Below, in pieces: positions 24,301-33,046 of a DNA stretch of 54,148 nucleotides. This DNA comes from Dehalococcoidia bacterium (lineage in GTDB: Bacteria; Chloroflexota; Dehalococcoidia; Lucifugimonadales; UBA3495). The stretch spans positions 1 to 54,148 of the forward strand of contig JAJDTP010000003.1 of the NCBI GenBank assembly GCA_022827095.1. The letters run 5' to 3'. Each line of letters starts with the position of its first letter. Position 1 is the first letter of the stretch. A program made the translations under genes and the position numbers. Under the pieces are notes generated by a model. It saw only the letters and a program-made list of their open reading frames with translations, was not told where the DNA came from and made no database searches.

Positions 24301-24627
24301 GTGATTACCCAGGTGCAGGAACCCGACTACGTTCGGATGGCGGAGGGATCTCCCGGCATGCTTTGCCGGGAGGCGCCTTCTGAAATCCTGGAGGCGTGCG
24401 CGCTGGACAACGAGCCGACGCCTTTCCTGGAGCAGTTCTTTGAAGCGGGAATTCGCGCCCACGCTCGCATGGAGCATGGGCGCGAGCTCCCGCAAATGTA
24501 TGTCAACAATGCCATACTGGTGCTTTGGCTGCGGTCCTGCCGCCTGTACACCAACGGCCTCCTGGGGGTGTCTGACCCCGACCTGGATAAGCAGTTCTTT
24601 TCCAGCGCGGACGTGACTCCGAGCTGA
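24301..24627 (+). CDS. Hypothetical protein
   Basis: 108 aa from a GTG start. The sequence is helical, with an aromatic/leucine-rich centre (NNAILVLWLRSCRLYTNGLLG) and an acidic C-terminus. It has no motif that I recognise. It starts 6 nt after the NHL gene, so it belongs to the same transcript, but it has no counterpart after the second NHL gene at 36921. Function unknown. Confidence 0.55.
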   Translation: MITQVQEPDYVRMAEGSPGMLCREAPSEILEACALDNEPTPFLEQFFEAGIRAHARMEHGRELPQMYVNNAILVLWLRSCRLYTNGLLGVSDPDLDKQFFSSADVTPS

Positions 24628-24675
24628 CAGCTGCGGCAGGTGACTTGTCCAGACTCGGCTCCAAACGAACCTCCC

Positions 24676-25515
24676 ATGTCTGAATTGCTGGATCCCAAAG
24701 CCGCGGGCGCTCGGCGTTTCGATGGACAGGTGGCCGTCGTCACCGGAGGTGGCCAGGGCATCGGCTCCGCAACGGCTAGACGTTTGGCTCAGGAAGGCGC
24801 GTCTATCGTCATCGGCGACATGGTCACTGAAACCTCGGAGCGCGTCCGCCAGGAGATCCGCGATTTCGGCGGGGCGTGCGAGGTATCCATTGGCGACCTC
24901 TCTAAGTGGGAAAACGCCGAGGCTCTGATGGCCAGAGCCCATGATGCTTTTGGCAGGATCGACGTGCTCGCCAACATCGCCGGCGGCACGATCTGGTTCC
25001 AGTCTCTGCAATATTACACGCCGGACCAGATTCAGGCGGAGATCGACCGTAGCTTCTGGACTGCCATGTGGTGCTGCCGGGCCGTGCTGCCGTACATGAT
25101 CGATCAAGGCTCAGGATCCATAGTCAACATCGCCACCCACGCCGTGACCGGCCGTTTCCGAGTGCCCTACGCGGCAGCCAAGGCGGGGCAAATTGGACTG
25201 ACCACGTCCCTGGCGCGCGAGGTCGCCCATTTGGGCATCCGGGTCAATTGCGTGGCGCCCAGCGGAACCGCCGCGGACGATCGGGTGACGCCGCGCGATT
25301 ATGGCGTTGGCATCATTCCGCCCGAACTGCCGGACAGCGAGCGCGCCGCACAGGACGAGTACCGCTCGGCGACCCGCAACTCTGAGATTCCGATGGGCCG
25401 GCGCGGCGAGGCCGACGAGCAGGCGGCCGCCATCGCCTTTCTCGCTTCCCACGACGCCTCGTATATAACCGGCCAGGTGCTGGCGGTCGGTGGTGGCCAA
25501 CCGTATCCGTTCTAG
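24676..25515 (+). CDS. SDR, BenD-like cis-diol dehydrogenase candidate
   Basis: 279 aa from ATG 24676. A GTG at 24640 would extend it by 12 residues, and neither start has a good SD. VAVVTGGGQGIGSATARRL is the cofactor loop. ANIAGGTIWFQSLQYYTPDQIQAEIDRSFWTAMWCCRAVLPYMI strongly recalls BenD-type 1,6-dihydroxycyclohexadiene carboxylate dehydrogenases. The catalytic region reads THAVTGRFRVPYAAAKAG, so Tyr and Lys are kept but Thr stands at the position of the usual Ser. The next gene is a Rieske oxygenase, so the pair could perform ring hydroxylation followed by diol rearomatisation. The substrate is unknown. Confidence 0.85.
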   Translation: MSELLDPKAAGARRFDGQVAVVTGGGQGIGSATARRLAQEGASIVIGDMVTETSERVRQEIRDFGGACEVSIGDLSKWENAEALMARAHDAFGRIDVLANIAGGTIWFQSLQYYTPDQIQAEIDRSFWTAMWCCRAVLPYMIDQGSGSIVNIATHAVTGRFRVPYAAAKAGQIGLTTSLAREVAHLGIRVNCVAPSGTAADDRVTPRDYGVGIIPPELPDSERAAQDEYRSATRNSEIPMGRRGEADEQAAAIAFLASHDASYITGQVLAVGGGQPYPF

Positions 25516-25673
25516 GTTTGGCCTGACCGGTTTTCCCTCCGTTGCCGGGGGCGAACCATCATTCGCCCTGATTTCTCCGCAAGCGCCTCGGCGCGATTGT
25601 AGGCATACGCTGTCGCTTGACCGTTCTGCTAATATGGCGGGAACCGATCACGGCACGACACGGGGGCAACGGT

Positions 25674-27122
25674 ATGGGACCCAAACGCCTTTTGCTGAAG
25701 CCGCTATCCGGTTATCCCGGCGGCTACAAGAAGATGCGGCGAGGGACGCAGGGGTTCAACTCCACTCCGCCGTTCCAGGTTCCGGATAATCTTAGGGACC
25801 GTCGCAGCCGGATTCCTCCCAACGGCTTTCGGGAATACTGGTATCCCGCCCTGCCAGCCAAGGATGTCAAGAAGAACCAGCCCACCATGCTGCGGATGCT
25901 GGGCACCGATGTGGTTTTCTTCAAAGACCAAGCGGGCGAGGTGCAGGCGCTGCTGGACTGGTGCCCGCATCGCGCCGTCTACCTGTCGATGGGACGCTGT
26001 TACTTCGAAGGCTTCCTGACCTGCCCCTACCACGGCGCCACCTTCGACGGCGACGGCAACTGTGTGGCTTTCCTTACCGAGGGCCCCGACTCCATGATGG
26101 TCGGCGCGCCTGGCATGAAGGCCCGCAAGTTTCCCACGGTGACCCTCAAGGGCATGGTCTTCGTGTGGATGGGCGAGGGCGAGCCGGTGGATCCGCAGGA
26201 GGACATCCCGCCGGAGATGTTCGAGGAGCACAATATCTGCCGGCCATCTTTCACGATGTTCGACTGCAACTGGGTGCTCGTGCTGGAAAACACCATGGAC
26301 GCCCACAACGCCTTCATGGTGCACCGCAATGCCCTGCGCATTCTTGGCAGCCGGGTTGGCGGCCGGCCCCGCACTCCACTGGGCTATCGGGTGAACCTGG
26401 TCAACAACAAGAACGTGCATTATCGGCCTGGGAGCGGCAAGTCCTCGGTGGAAAAGTACTACTACGACGAGGACGGGAAGATCCCATATCAGATGTACTA
26501 TCCCGGCGTGGATGGCGTGTGGCCGCTGCACCGCTGGCGTCTCGCCTGGACCTGGTTCTTCGACTGGAAGGCCAAGCGCCGGGGGCAGGACCCCAACTAC
26601 CGGCGCGCGTCGGGCTCGGATACGCCCGATGTCAACGAGTGGAATGGGACCCGTCTGCCCGGGATGTCCCGCACGGGAGGCAACAACCGATACTTCCGCA
26701 GCACACGGTGGCCCGTACCGGTCGAGGACAACCTGACCCGCATGGTCTATCTGAACGTGGAGCGGTATGAAAACCGGCCCGGTCTGCTTCGACGCGTTGT
26801 CAGTGCGACTACCTGGCCGTACCGGAACTGGGAGCTCAACTTCAACTTCCGCAACCAGGACTACGACGCGGAGAAGTACACCCAATACCACATGCCGGAG
26901 TACCTGTCCTCCACCGACTCGGTGGTGGTGGCGATGCGCCGGCTGTTTGCGGACCACAACCGCGACGTCATTCGCCAGCGTGAGCGCGAGGAGGCCATGC
27001 CTGAGGTGATGGAGGAGAGCGAAGCCGAACGCATGGTGCGCGAAGGCGATGTCAAGGTGGCCACCGCTACCGAGGCGTTCGACGCTGATCGTCTGGAGGC
27101 CGAGCTGCTGCGACGGGTCTAG
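25674..27122 (+). CDS. Rieske non-heme iron oxygenase, alpha-subunit-like
   Basis: 482 aa from ATG 25674. The Rieske cluster ligands are C97/H99 (DWCPHRA) and C117/H120 (TCPYHGA). The catalytic iron region reads ENTMDAHNAFMVHRN (205-219). Here D209 and H217 fit the usual pattern, but Asn212 is at the expected first-His position, with His211 just before it. There is no separate ferredoxin or reductase gene beside it, although a Rieske-ferredoxin-like domain lies in the protein at 29164. It is likely a hydroxylase or demethylase of aromatic or alicyclic compounds. It overlaps the convergent flavin monooxygenase by four bases (CTAG). Confidence 0.9.
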   Translation: MGPKRLLLKPLSGYPGGYKKMRRGTQGFNSTPPFQVPDNLRDRRSRIPPNGFREYWYPALPAKDVKKNQPTMLRMLGTDVVFFKDQAGEVQALLDWCPHRAVYLSMGRCYFEGFLTCPYHGATFDGDGNCVAFLTEGPDSMMVGAPGMKARKFPTVTLKGMVFVWMGEGEPVDPQEDIPPEMFEEHNICRPSFTMFDCNWVLVLENTMDAHNAFMVHRNALRILGSRVGGRPRTPLGYRVNLVNNKNVHYRPGSGKSSVEKYYYDEDGKIPYQMYYPGVDGVWPLHRWRLAWTWFFDWKAKRRGQDPNYRRASGSDTPDVNEWNGTRLPGMSRTGGNNRYFRSTRWPVPVEDNLTRMVYLNVERYENRPGLLRRVVSATTWPYRNWELNFNFRNQDYDAEKYTQYHMPEYLSSTDSVVVAMRRLFADHNRDVIRQREREEAMPEVMEESEAERMVREGDVKVATATEAFDADRLEAELLRRV

Positions 27123-28228
27123 CCGAAGGCCGGCATCACCTCCTCGGCGAACAGCCGGATTGACTGCCTGGCCGCAGCGGGGTCGATGTAGCCGAACAAG
27201 TGCCGTGCGCAGAAGATGTCGTGGCCGATGAGATCGTGTTGCTCCCGCAGGCGATTCGCCACCGTCTCCGGGCTGCCCACCAGGGCAATGCCGTTGTCGA
27301 TCCAGAAGTCGTAGGACTGCGCCCGTTCCCGGAAGGTGCGCCGCAGTTCCGCACGCTCCGGCGTGCCCGGGTCTTCGCCGCGCATCCCGAAGGGTCCGTA
27401 CCCGATGCGGCTCTCTCCGATGAAATCGCGACCCTTGCCTTCAGGGATCGCCGACGGGAAGGCCGCCGTTGCCAGGAAGGGTTCGGCCTGCTCCCGCGCC
27501 TTGGCGTCGGTCTCGGCCACATGGACGTGACGGGTCAGGAAGGTTTTAGGCATGGTCGTGTCGTGCCCTTCTGCCTGCCACAGATTGCGCCAGGTGTCGA
27601 ATTTGTCTGCGATCACCGGGTCTGTGTCGATGTTCTGGGAGACGTGGAAGTTCTTCTTGGCGGAGTACTCAAAGCTCCGCGCGCTGTGGCACCCGAACCA
27701 CACCGGGGGATGTGGCTTCTGGAACGTATCGGGCGTGGTCAGGACCTCGTCGAATTTGAAGAACTCGCCCTCGTAGGTGACGCTCCCCTCTTTCCAGGCC
27801 ATCAGGATGACGTCCAGCGCCTCTTCACTGATGGCGCGCCGGCGGTCGAAGTCAACGTTCCACCGCAGGAATTCGTGGTAGGTAACGCCGGTGCCGGCTC
27901 CGAATTCCACCCGGCCTCGGGACAGGTGATCCAGCATGGAAACCTCTTCGGCAAGTCGGATGGGGTGATGGAACGGGAGCTGGTAGATCATCACACCGAA
28001 CCGCATGGCGCTGGTGGCCCGGGCCAGGGCGGTCAGGTAAACGCTCGGCGAGCTCATGAAGCTGACGTCGGATGACTGGTGCTCGATGGAGAAGTAGTAC
28101 TTGTACCCCATCTGTTCAGCTTCCTGGGCTCCTCTGATGTGCTCGTCGTACACGTCGGCGGCCAACGCATGTGACTCCATCTGTGCCTGGTCCAGCACGT
28201 CGTAGAGACCGATTTCCATCTTGGACAC
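27119..28228 (-). CDS. LLM-class flavin-dependent monooxygenase
   Basis: 369 aa. GTG 28228 (MSKMEIGLYDVLDQ) has GGAGG 8 nt upstream, whereas the internal ATG at 28219 would be 17 nt away. EQMGYKYYFSIEHQSSD, MRFGVMIYQLPFHHPIRLAEEVSMLDHLSRGRVEFGAGTGVTYHEF, KPHPPVWFGCHSARS and GIALVGSPETVANRLREQ mark the luciferase-like barrel. It probably uses FMNH2 and O2, and a flavin reductase is encoded at 5365. It belongs to a catabolic block with a Rieske oxygenase on each side. Its stop codon shares CTAG with the stop of the Rieske gene on the other strand. Confidence 0.9.
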   Translation of the reverse strand: MSKMEIGLYDVLDQAQMESHALAADVYDEHIRGAQEAEQMGYKYYFSIEHQSSDVSFMSSPSVYLTALARATSAMRFGVMIYQLPFHHPIRLAEEVSMLDHLSRGRVEFGAGTGVTYHEFLRWNVDFDRRRAISEEALDVILMAWKEGSVTYEGEFFKFDEVLTTPDTFQKPHPPVWFGCHSARSFEYSAKKNFHVSQNIDTDPVIADKFDTWRNLWQAEGHDTTMPKTFLTRHVHVAETDAKAREQAEPFLATAAFPSAIPEGKGRDFIGESRIGYGPFGMRGEDPGTPERAELRRTFRERAQSYDFWIDNGIALVGSPETVANRLREQHDLIGHDIFCARHLFGYIDPAAARQSIRLFAEEVMPAFG

Positions 28229-28304
28229 GGCGAAAACCTCCGGGGTTCGATGCATACGTTGGTGGTGGAACGCGTTCAATCGACGGTCGGGGATGCGGTG
28301 GTAG

Positions 28305-28310
28305 TATAAT
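28305..28310 (+). promoter_or_regulatory. Consensus -10 TATAAT of the alpha/beta-hydrolase gene
   Basis: TATAAT at 28305-28310, 24 nt before ATG 28335, with GGGAGGGG between. No -35 at canonical spacing was found. The divergent flavin monooxygenase starts at 28228. Confidence 0.4.
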
Positions 28311-28334
28311 GCCGACTGTAACCGGGAGGGGCCC

Positions 28335-29111
28335 ATGACCACCGTCGATTATTCGGTATTGGACAACCTTGCGGGGTCGTCCCGTTCGTTCTACCCTCAG
28401 CGCCACTGGACGGAAACCCCCGAAGGGGCGGCCGATTACGGGATAGCGGTCGACAATGGCGTGGTGCTGTCCAGCCGATTTTACCCGGTGGGGAGGGAAA
28501 GCCCCACCGTTTTGTTTTTCTACGGCAACGGCGAGACGGCGGCCGGCTACGATGCGATCGCCCCTTTCTATAACCAGGTTGGGGCCAATTTCTTCGTCGC
28601 CGACTATCGAGGTTACGGGGCGTCCGGCGGAAGGCCGACCTTCACCACCATGCTTGCCGACGCCCGCCTAGTGCTGGATTGGCTGACTGGCGCACTTGGC
28701 GAACTGCGGTTCACCGGACCCCTGTACGTGATGGGTCGGTCCATGGGTCGCCACGCCGCCGGCGAACTGGCGGTCTCGGGGTCGGATCGTATCAACGGAG
28801 TCATCATCGAGAGCGGCCGGCCCAATTTGGGCCGTTTCACGGAGGGTCTGGATGCTGCCTCGGCCCAAGCCCTGGAAGATGCCTACCATGAGAAGTTCTA
28901 TTCGATAAACATCCCGGCATTGGTGATCCACGGTGAACGGGACGAACTCGCTCCGCTGGCGGACGCCGTGGACATGCACGACAAGATGCGAACCACAGAG
29001 AAACACCTGGAGATCATCCCCAGCGCCGGACACAACGACCTGATGTTCGTGGGCATCCAGCAATACTTCGGAGCGATACGCAACTTCATCGGTCGTTACG
29101 CTGAGAAATAG
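28335..29111 (+). CDS. Alpha/beta hydrolase
   Basis: 258 aa. ATG 28335 follows GGGAGGGG. VLFFYGNGETAAGY provides the oxyanion-side loop, and FFVADYRGYGASGGRP is typical of the YqiA/BEM46-like group. The nucleophile Ser136 is in MGRSMGRHAAGE, the acid Asp in VIHGERDELAPL and the His in PSAGHNDLMF. Hydrolysis of an ester, lactone or C-C bond is expected. The gene stands just upstream of the Rieske-helical fusion (52 nt), suggesting co-transcription in a catabolic unit. No signal peptide. Confidence 0.9.
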   Translation: MTTVDYSVLDNLAGSSRSFYPQRHWTETPEGAADYGIAVDNGVVLSSRFYPVGRESPTVLFFYGNGETAAGYDAIAPFYNQVGANFFVADYRGYGASGGRPTFTTMLADARLVLDWLTGALGELRFTGPLYVMGRSMGRHAAGELAVSGSDRINGVIIESGRPNLGRFTEGLDAASAQALEDAYHEKFYSINIPALVIHGERDELAPLADAVDMHDKMRTTEKHLEIIPSAGHNDLMFVGIQQYFGAIRNFIGRYAEK

Positions 29112-29163
29112 TCCGGCCCGCCGCGGCCGGAGCGAACGTTGGTTGGGTTCGGAGGGCAGCACC

Positions 29164-30909
29164 ATGACGACGCAGGTTCAGGGTCTCATCAACGCGGGCA
29201 CCGTCGAAGATCTCAAAGAGGTCGGCTGCAAGGTTGTAACCGGCGGTGGGCACGCCGTAGCCGTCATCCACCACGACGGCGAAATCTACGCGGTAGACAA
29301 CCGCTGTCCCCACATGGGGTTCCCGCTGGATCGGGGCAGCGTCAGTGGCGGCATCCTGACCTGCCACTGGCACCATGCCCGGTTCGACCTGGCCAGCGGA
29401 GGCACCTTCAATCCCTTCGCCGATGACGTGCGGAGTTTCCCGGTCACCGTTGCCGATGGACAGGTTTGGGTGGATCCCCGGCCTGCGGAGCGGAACGAGG
29501 TTGATCACTGGTCGGACCGGCTGAGGGACGGGCTCGAACACAACATCCGCCTGGTTTCCGCCAAATCCGTGTTGGGCTTGCATGCCGCGGGAGCGGACTA
29601 CCGGCTTCCCCTCCGAATAGGCGCCGACTTTGGCACCAGGTACACGTCGGAAGGATGGGGCCCGGCCATGACCATTCTCACCGCGACGGCCAACATCCTG
29701 CCGCATCTTGTCGAGGACGACCGTCCCCTGGCGCTGTACCAGGGGCTGCTCCACGTGTCGCGCGAATGGGCCGGTCGCCCGCCCCGCTTCGTGGTAGACC
29801 CCTTGCCCACCGGGGAAACCCGACCCGAGGTTTTCAAGCAGTGGTTCCGCAATTTCATCGACGTGCGGGACGAGGACGCCGCCGAGCGGTGTCTGCGCAC
29901 GGCCATCGAGCTGGATATCCCTCCCCGTGACATCGCCGACATGATCTTTGCGGCGGGCACTGACCACATCTACCTGGACGCTGGGCATACGCTGGATTTT
30001 GCCAACAAGGCGTTCGAGTTGCTCGACCACATCGGTTGGGAACACGCCAGCCAGACGCTGACCAGCCTGGTCCACGGCATGGCCCGGGCACGCCGCAGCC
30101 AGGAACTCAGCGCGTGGCGGCACCCTATCGACCTGGCGTCGCTGGTGTGGCAGGCCCGCGAAGAGTTGCCGTCACTCTGCGAATCGGGTCGCCGGGCCTC
30201 CGGCTGGGATGATGCCGACGGCCTGGCCCGCGAAATGCTGCGGGAATCACCTTCGGATATCATCGACGCCATCAAAGAGGCGATACGTGCCGGGGCAACC
30301 GCAGAACAGCTGGGATCCGCCGTTGCTTATGCCGCATTCCTGCGGATGGCCCATTTTCACGTGTCCAACGAGTTCAACGACTGGGACACCGTACACAACA
30401 CGCTGACGGCGGCCAACGCGCTGCACCGTGCGCTACAGCGGGCTCCATCGTTGGAACTGGTGCGCGGGGTTTTTGACGTCGCCATGAGCATCTATCTCGA
30501 TCGGTTCCTCAACATGCCGGCCCAGCGTATCCCGGAAACTGGACGCGAGGCGGTGGACAGCGATGCGCTGCTGGCGGAGCTGGGCGAGTTGATGAACGTG
30601 CGCCAGCAGGTGGAGGGAGTATCGCGCCTCGTGTCCCGCCACCTGACCGGCGCGAGCGACCCGGATGCCCTGATGGCTGCCCTGGGACACGCGATGCTTG
30701 CCGAGGATGCGGGTTTCCACTCGTTCCAGATCGTGGATGCGGGATTGGGCCAGTACCGGGAGCGACGGGGATCGGAGTCGGGCCGGCACGTGCTGATCGG
30801 CATGTCGCGTTACCTGGCTGCCCACGCGCCCACATCGCGCGCCGTGGGACAGACCTACCAGATTGCCCTGCGCCTGCAACGCGGTGAGGAGATATTTCGA
30901 GAGCCGTAG
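29164..30909 (+). CDS. Rieske [2Fe-2S] domain fused to a large helical domain
   Basis: 581 aa from ATG 29164 with GGAGGG 8 nt upstream. Residues 1-105 form a ferredoxin-type Rieske domain with C48/H50 (RCPHMG) and C67/H70 (CHWHHA), then GTFNPFADDVRSFPVTVADGQVWVDP. The remaining about 470 residues are almost entirely alpha-helical, with repeated TLTSLVHGMARAR and AVAYAAFLRMAHFHVSNEFNDWDTVHN-type segments containing conserved His, Asp and Glu. I do not recognise a catalytic family there. It could be an electron-transfer protein with a substrate- or metal-binding helical domain. It follows an alpha/beta hydrolase and precedes an amidase pair. Confidence 0.8.
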   Translation: MTTQVQGLINAGTVEDLKEVGCKVVTGGGHAVAVIHHDGEIYAVDNRCPHMGFPLDRGSVSGGILTCHWHHARFDLASGGTFNPFADDVRSFPVTVADGQVWVDPRPAERNEVDHWSDRLRDGLEHNIRLVSAKSVLGLHAAGADYRLPLRIGADFGTRYTSEGWGPAMTILTATANILPHLVEDDRPLALYQGLLHVSREWAGRPPRFVVDPLPTGETRPEVFKQWFRNFIDVRDEDAAERCLRTAIELDIPPRDIADMIFAAGTDHIYLDAGHTLDFANKAFELLDHIGWEHASQTLTSLVHGMARARRSQELSAWRHPIDLASLVWQAREELPSLCESGRRASGWDDADGLAREMLRESPSDIIDAIKEAIRAGATAEQLGSAVAYAAFLRMAHFHVSNEFNDWDTVHNTLTAANALHRALQRAPSLELVRGVFDVAMSIYLDRFLNMPAQRIPETGREAVDSDALLAELGELMNVRQQVEGVSRLVSRHLTGASDPDALMAALGHAMLAEDAGFHSFQIVDAGLGQYRERRGSESGRHVLIGMSRYLAAHAPTSRAVGQTYQIALRLQRGEEIFREP

Positions 30910-30938
30910 TTCCACGCTGCCCGGGGGCGGCTGCGATG

Positions 30939-30944
30939 TATAAT
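30939..30944 (+). promoter_or_regulatory. -10 TATAAT upstream of the GatC/AtzG-like-amidase pair
   Basis: TATAAT at 30939-30944, preceded by TG, in the 102-nt gap before ATG 31012. No convincing -35 is seen. It would give a leader of about 60 nt for the two-gene unit. Confidence 0.4.
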
Positions 30945-31011
30945 CGCCCCAGCATTTCTTACTCTGGCAAACTGCGGACACATCAGCGCGTTTGACCACG
31001 GAGGTTCAACG

Positions 31012-31212
31012 ATGCCCCATCCGAGCGAAATGTCTATTGACGACCTGCAGCGGATCGCGGACCAGGCCGGTCTCGGAATGACCCGCGAGGAGGTTGTGGA
31101 GATCAAGCCCATTTACGATCTGTACGCCGGGTATGCCTACGAGCTCCACCAGATCAGCTTCGGCCCCACCGAAATGGTGGTCGAATTTCGTCCTGACTGG
31201 CCCGAAGAATAA
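31012..31212 (+). CDS. Small GatC/AtzG-like subunit
   Basis: 66 aa. ATG 31012 is preceded by GGAGG. MSIDDLQRIADQAGLGMTREEVVEIKPIYDLYAGYAYELHQI follows the two-helix pattern of GatC and of AtzG, the small subunit that wraps around AtzE-type amidases. The C-terminal EMVVEFRPDW tail matches the position where such subunits contact the amidase. It is immediately upstream (50 nt) of an amidase gene and is probably an obligate partner of that enzyme. GatB is absent, so a tRNA amidotransferase role is unlikely. Confidence 0.65.
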   Translation: MPHPSEMSIDDLQRIADQAGLGMTREEVVEIKPIYDLYAGYAYELHQISFGPTEMVVEFRPDWPEE

Positions 31213-31262
31213 ACCGGCGCACACGAAAGAGCGATTGCGGCGTCCCAAGGAGTTACCATCCC

Positions 31263-32669
31263 ATGGCTACTGCTGACCAGCGTCTATATTTCCTTACCAT
31301 CCACCAGGCTGGAGAGTTGATGCGCCGGGGAGAGCTGTCTCCCGTTGAACTGACGCGCGCCTGCCTGGACCGCATCGCCGACACCGACGACCGCCTGCAC
31401 TCATTCATCCTGCTGCTTGCGGACGAAGCCCTGGAACAGGCCCGCGTCGCGGAGTCGGAGATGTTGCGCGGCCAATATCGCGGCCCGATGCACGGTATCC
31501 CCTTCGCCCTGAAGGACCTGTACGACACCGCCGGGATCCGCACTACGTCCGGATCCCGCGTGGACATCGAGCGGATTCCCACCGAGGATGCCACCACGAC
31601 GGCCCGCCTGAAAGACGCCGGCGGCATCTTGCTGGGCAAGCTGGCGATGCACGAGTTTGCCCTGGGAGGTCCGGACTGGACCACGCCTTTCGAGCCGGCG
31701 TGCAACCCCTGGAACCTGAACCACATCACCGGCGGCTCCAGCAGCGGCTCCGGGTCGGCGGTGGCCGCGGGCCAGGCGCTGGGCGCGCTGGGCTCCTGCA
31801 CCGGCGGTTCTATTCGCGGGCCGGCGTCCCTGTGCGGCATTGTCGGCCTCAAGCCCACGTACGGGCGCGTGAGCCGTTACGGGGTGGTGACGCTGAGCTG
31901 GTCACAGGACCACGCCGGCCCCATGACCTGGACGGTTGAGGACACCGCGTACATGCTGCAGGCCATCGCGGGCCATGATCCCAAGGATCCCACTTCGAGC
32001 AAGGCTCCCGTGCCCGACTATTCGCGGTCACTGCGCGAGGACATTCGCGGGGTCCGGTTGGGCCTGCCTCGTCATTATTTCTTCGATCCCGACCCCAGCG
32101 TCAACCCGGAGGTGGTCGCCACGGTGGAGAAGGCCATCGGCGAATTGGAGAGCCTGGGCGCCAGCGTGCAGGAAGTCTCCCTGCCCAGCCTGGACTACAT
32201 CCGCGCCGCCAACTCCGTCATCATGGTCAGCGAGGCCTACGCCTACCACGAGCCCAACCTGAAGACCCGGCCCGAGGAGTTCGGCGAGATCGTGCGCGGC
32301 CGGTTCCGTGTGGGCGGCATGATGTCCGCTGCTGACTATTTGCAGGCGCAGCGAGTCCGAACCTGGGCGCGCCGCGAGTTCGCCGAGGTAATGCAGAATG
32401 TGGACCTGCTGGTGACGCCCACCATGACCCAGCCGGCGGCCGCGTTCGAAGGCTACGATCCCAGCAGCACGGCCCGGGGCCGCAGCTTCACCGCTCCGTT
32501 TAACGCTACTGGCTTGCCGGCCATTTCAGTGCCCTGCGGCTTTACCGAGAGCGGGCTGCCCATCGGGATGCAGTTCGCCGGCAAACCCTTTGACGAGCCG
32601 GGTGTCATCCAGGCCGCCTACACCTACCAGCAGCACGCTCGCCTGTACGAGCAGCGCCCGCCGATTTAG
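31263..32669 (+). CDS. Amidase signature enzyme (AtzE/GatA-like)
   Basis: 468 aa. The Ser-cisSer-Lys triad is visible: Lys84 in FALKDLYD, cis-Ser in ITGGSSSGSGSAVAAG (about 156-171) and Ser183 in SCTGGSIRGPAS. The Asp usually found in GTDTGGS is replaced by Cys (GSCTGGS). LDLVTPT-type and GLPAISVPCGF blocks complete the fold. It hydrolyses an amide or, with the small subunit at 31012, a biuret/carbamate-like substrate. The pair follows the Rieske-helical gene. The actual substrate cannot be inferred from the sequence. Confidence 0.9.
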   Translation: MATADQRLYFLTIHQAGELMRRGELSPVELTRACLDRIADTDDRLHSFILLLADEALEQARVAESEMLRGQYRGPMHGIPFALKDLYDTAGIRTTSGSRVDIERIPTEDATTTARLKDAGGILLGKLAMHEFALGGPDWTTPFEPACNPWNLNHITGGSSSGSGSAVAAGQALGALGSCTGGSIRGPASLCGIVGLKPTYGRVSRYGVVTLSWSQDHAGPMTWTVEDTAYMLQAIAGHDPKDPTSSKAPVPDYSRSLREDIRGVRLGLPRHYFFDPDPSVNPEVVATVEKAIGELESLGASVQEVSLPSLDYIRAANSVIMVSEAYAYHEPNLKTRPEEFGEIVRGRFRVGGMMSAADYLQAQRVRTWARREFAEVMQNVDLLVTPTMTQPAAAFEGYDPSSTARGRSFTAPFNATGLPAISVPCGFTESGLPIGMQFAGKPFDEPGVIQAAYTYQQHARLYEQRPPI

Positions 32670-32696
32670 GCGCTAAATCCGGGCTTCGATTTGTCG

Positions 32697-32939
32697 ATGA
32701 AGCGATGGCTGGCCGCGCGCCGCTGGTGGCTCGCCGCCTTCACGATCGTCCTGGTGGTCGTGCGGATTGCTGTCGCCGCGAGTGTCGGTTCGGTCGTCTC
32801 CGGTGGGGACGGAAGAGGTGATGCGGTTGCGTTTGTAACGGCAATACTCGATGTTCTGGCCCTGGGGCTCGCGGTAGTCGCCTTGGTGGCTTTCGTGCAG
32901 TACGGCCGGATATTCAGGAGCCGCGTCCCTACCGAATGA
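32697..32939 (+). CDS. Small two-span membrane protein
   Basis: 80 aa from ATG 32697 (MKRWLAARRWW). A TTG at 32691 is an alternative. It has two hydrophobic spans (WLAAFTIVLVVVRIAVAASVGSVV and AFVTAILDVLALGLAVVALVAFVQY) with a short glycine/acidic loop (GGDGRGD), a basic N-terminus and a basic C-terminus. No SD and no recognised family. It could be a minor membrane protein, and confidence that it is expressed is limited. Confidence 0.45.
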   Translation: MKRWLAARRWWLAAFTIVLVVVRIAVAASVGSVVSGGDGRGDAVAFVTAILDVLALGLAVVALVAFVQYGRIFRSRVPTE

Positions 32940-33046
32940 TCTGCGACGCTCGACGGTGCATGGACCTGTTCCTGGGTTGCTTTGAAAAGAATCGACAATA
33001 AACGTAAGTCGTGGTGTGGCGAAGCCGTCGCGGGTTATCGATACGG

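Noticed and set aside
23083-25107. 674-aa minus-strand open frame
   Set aside because: Antisense to the NHL gene and SDR, with the low-information composition of a shadow frame and no domain.
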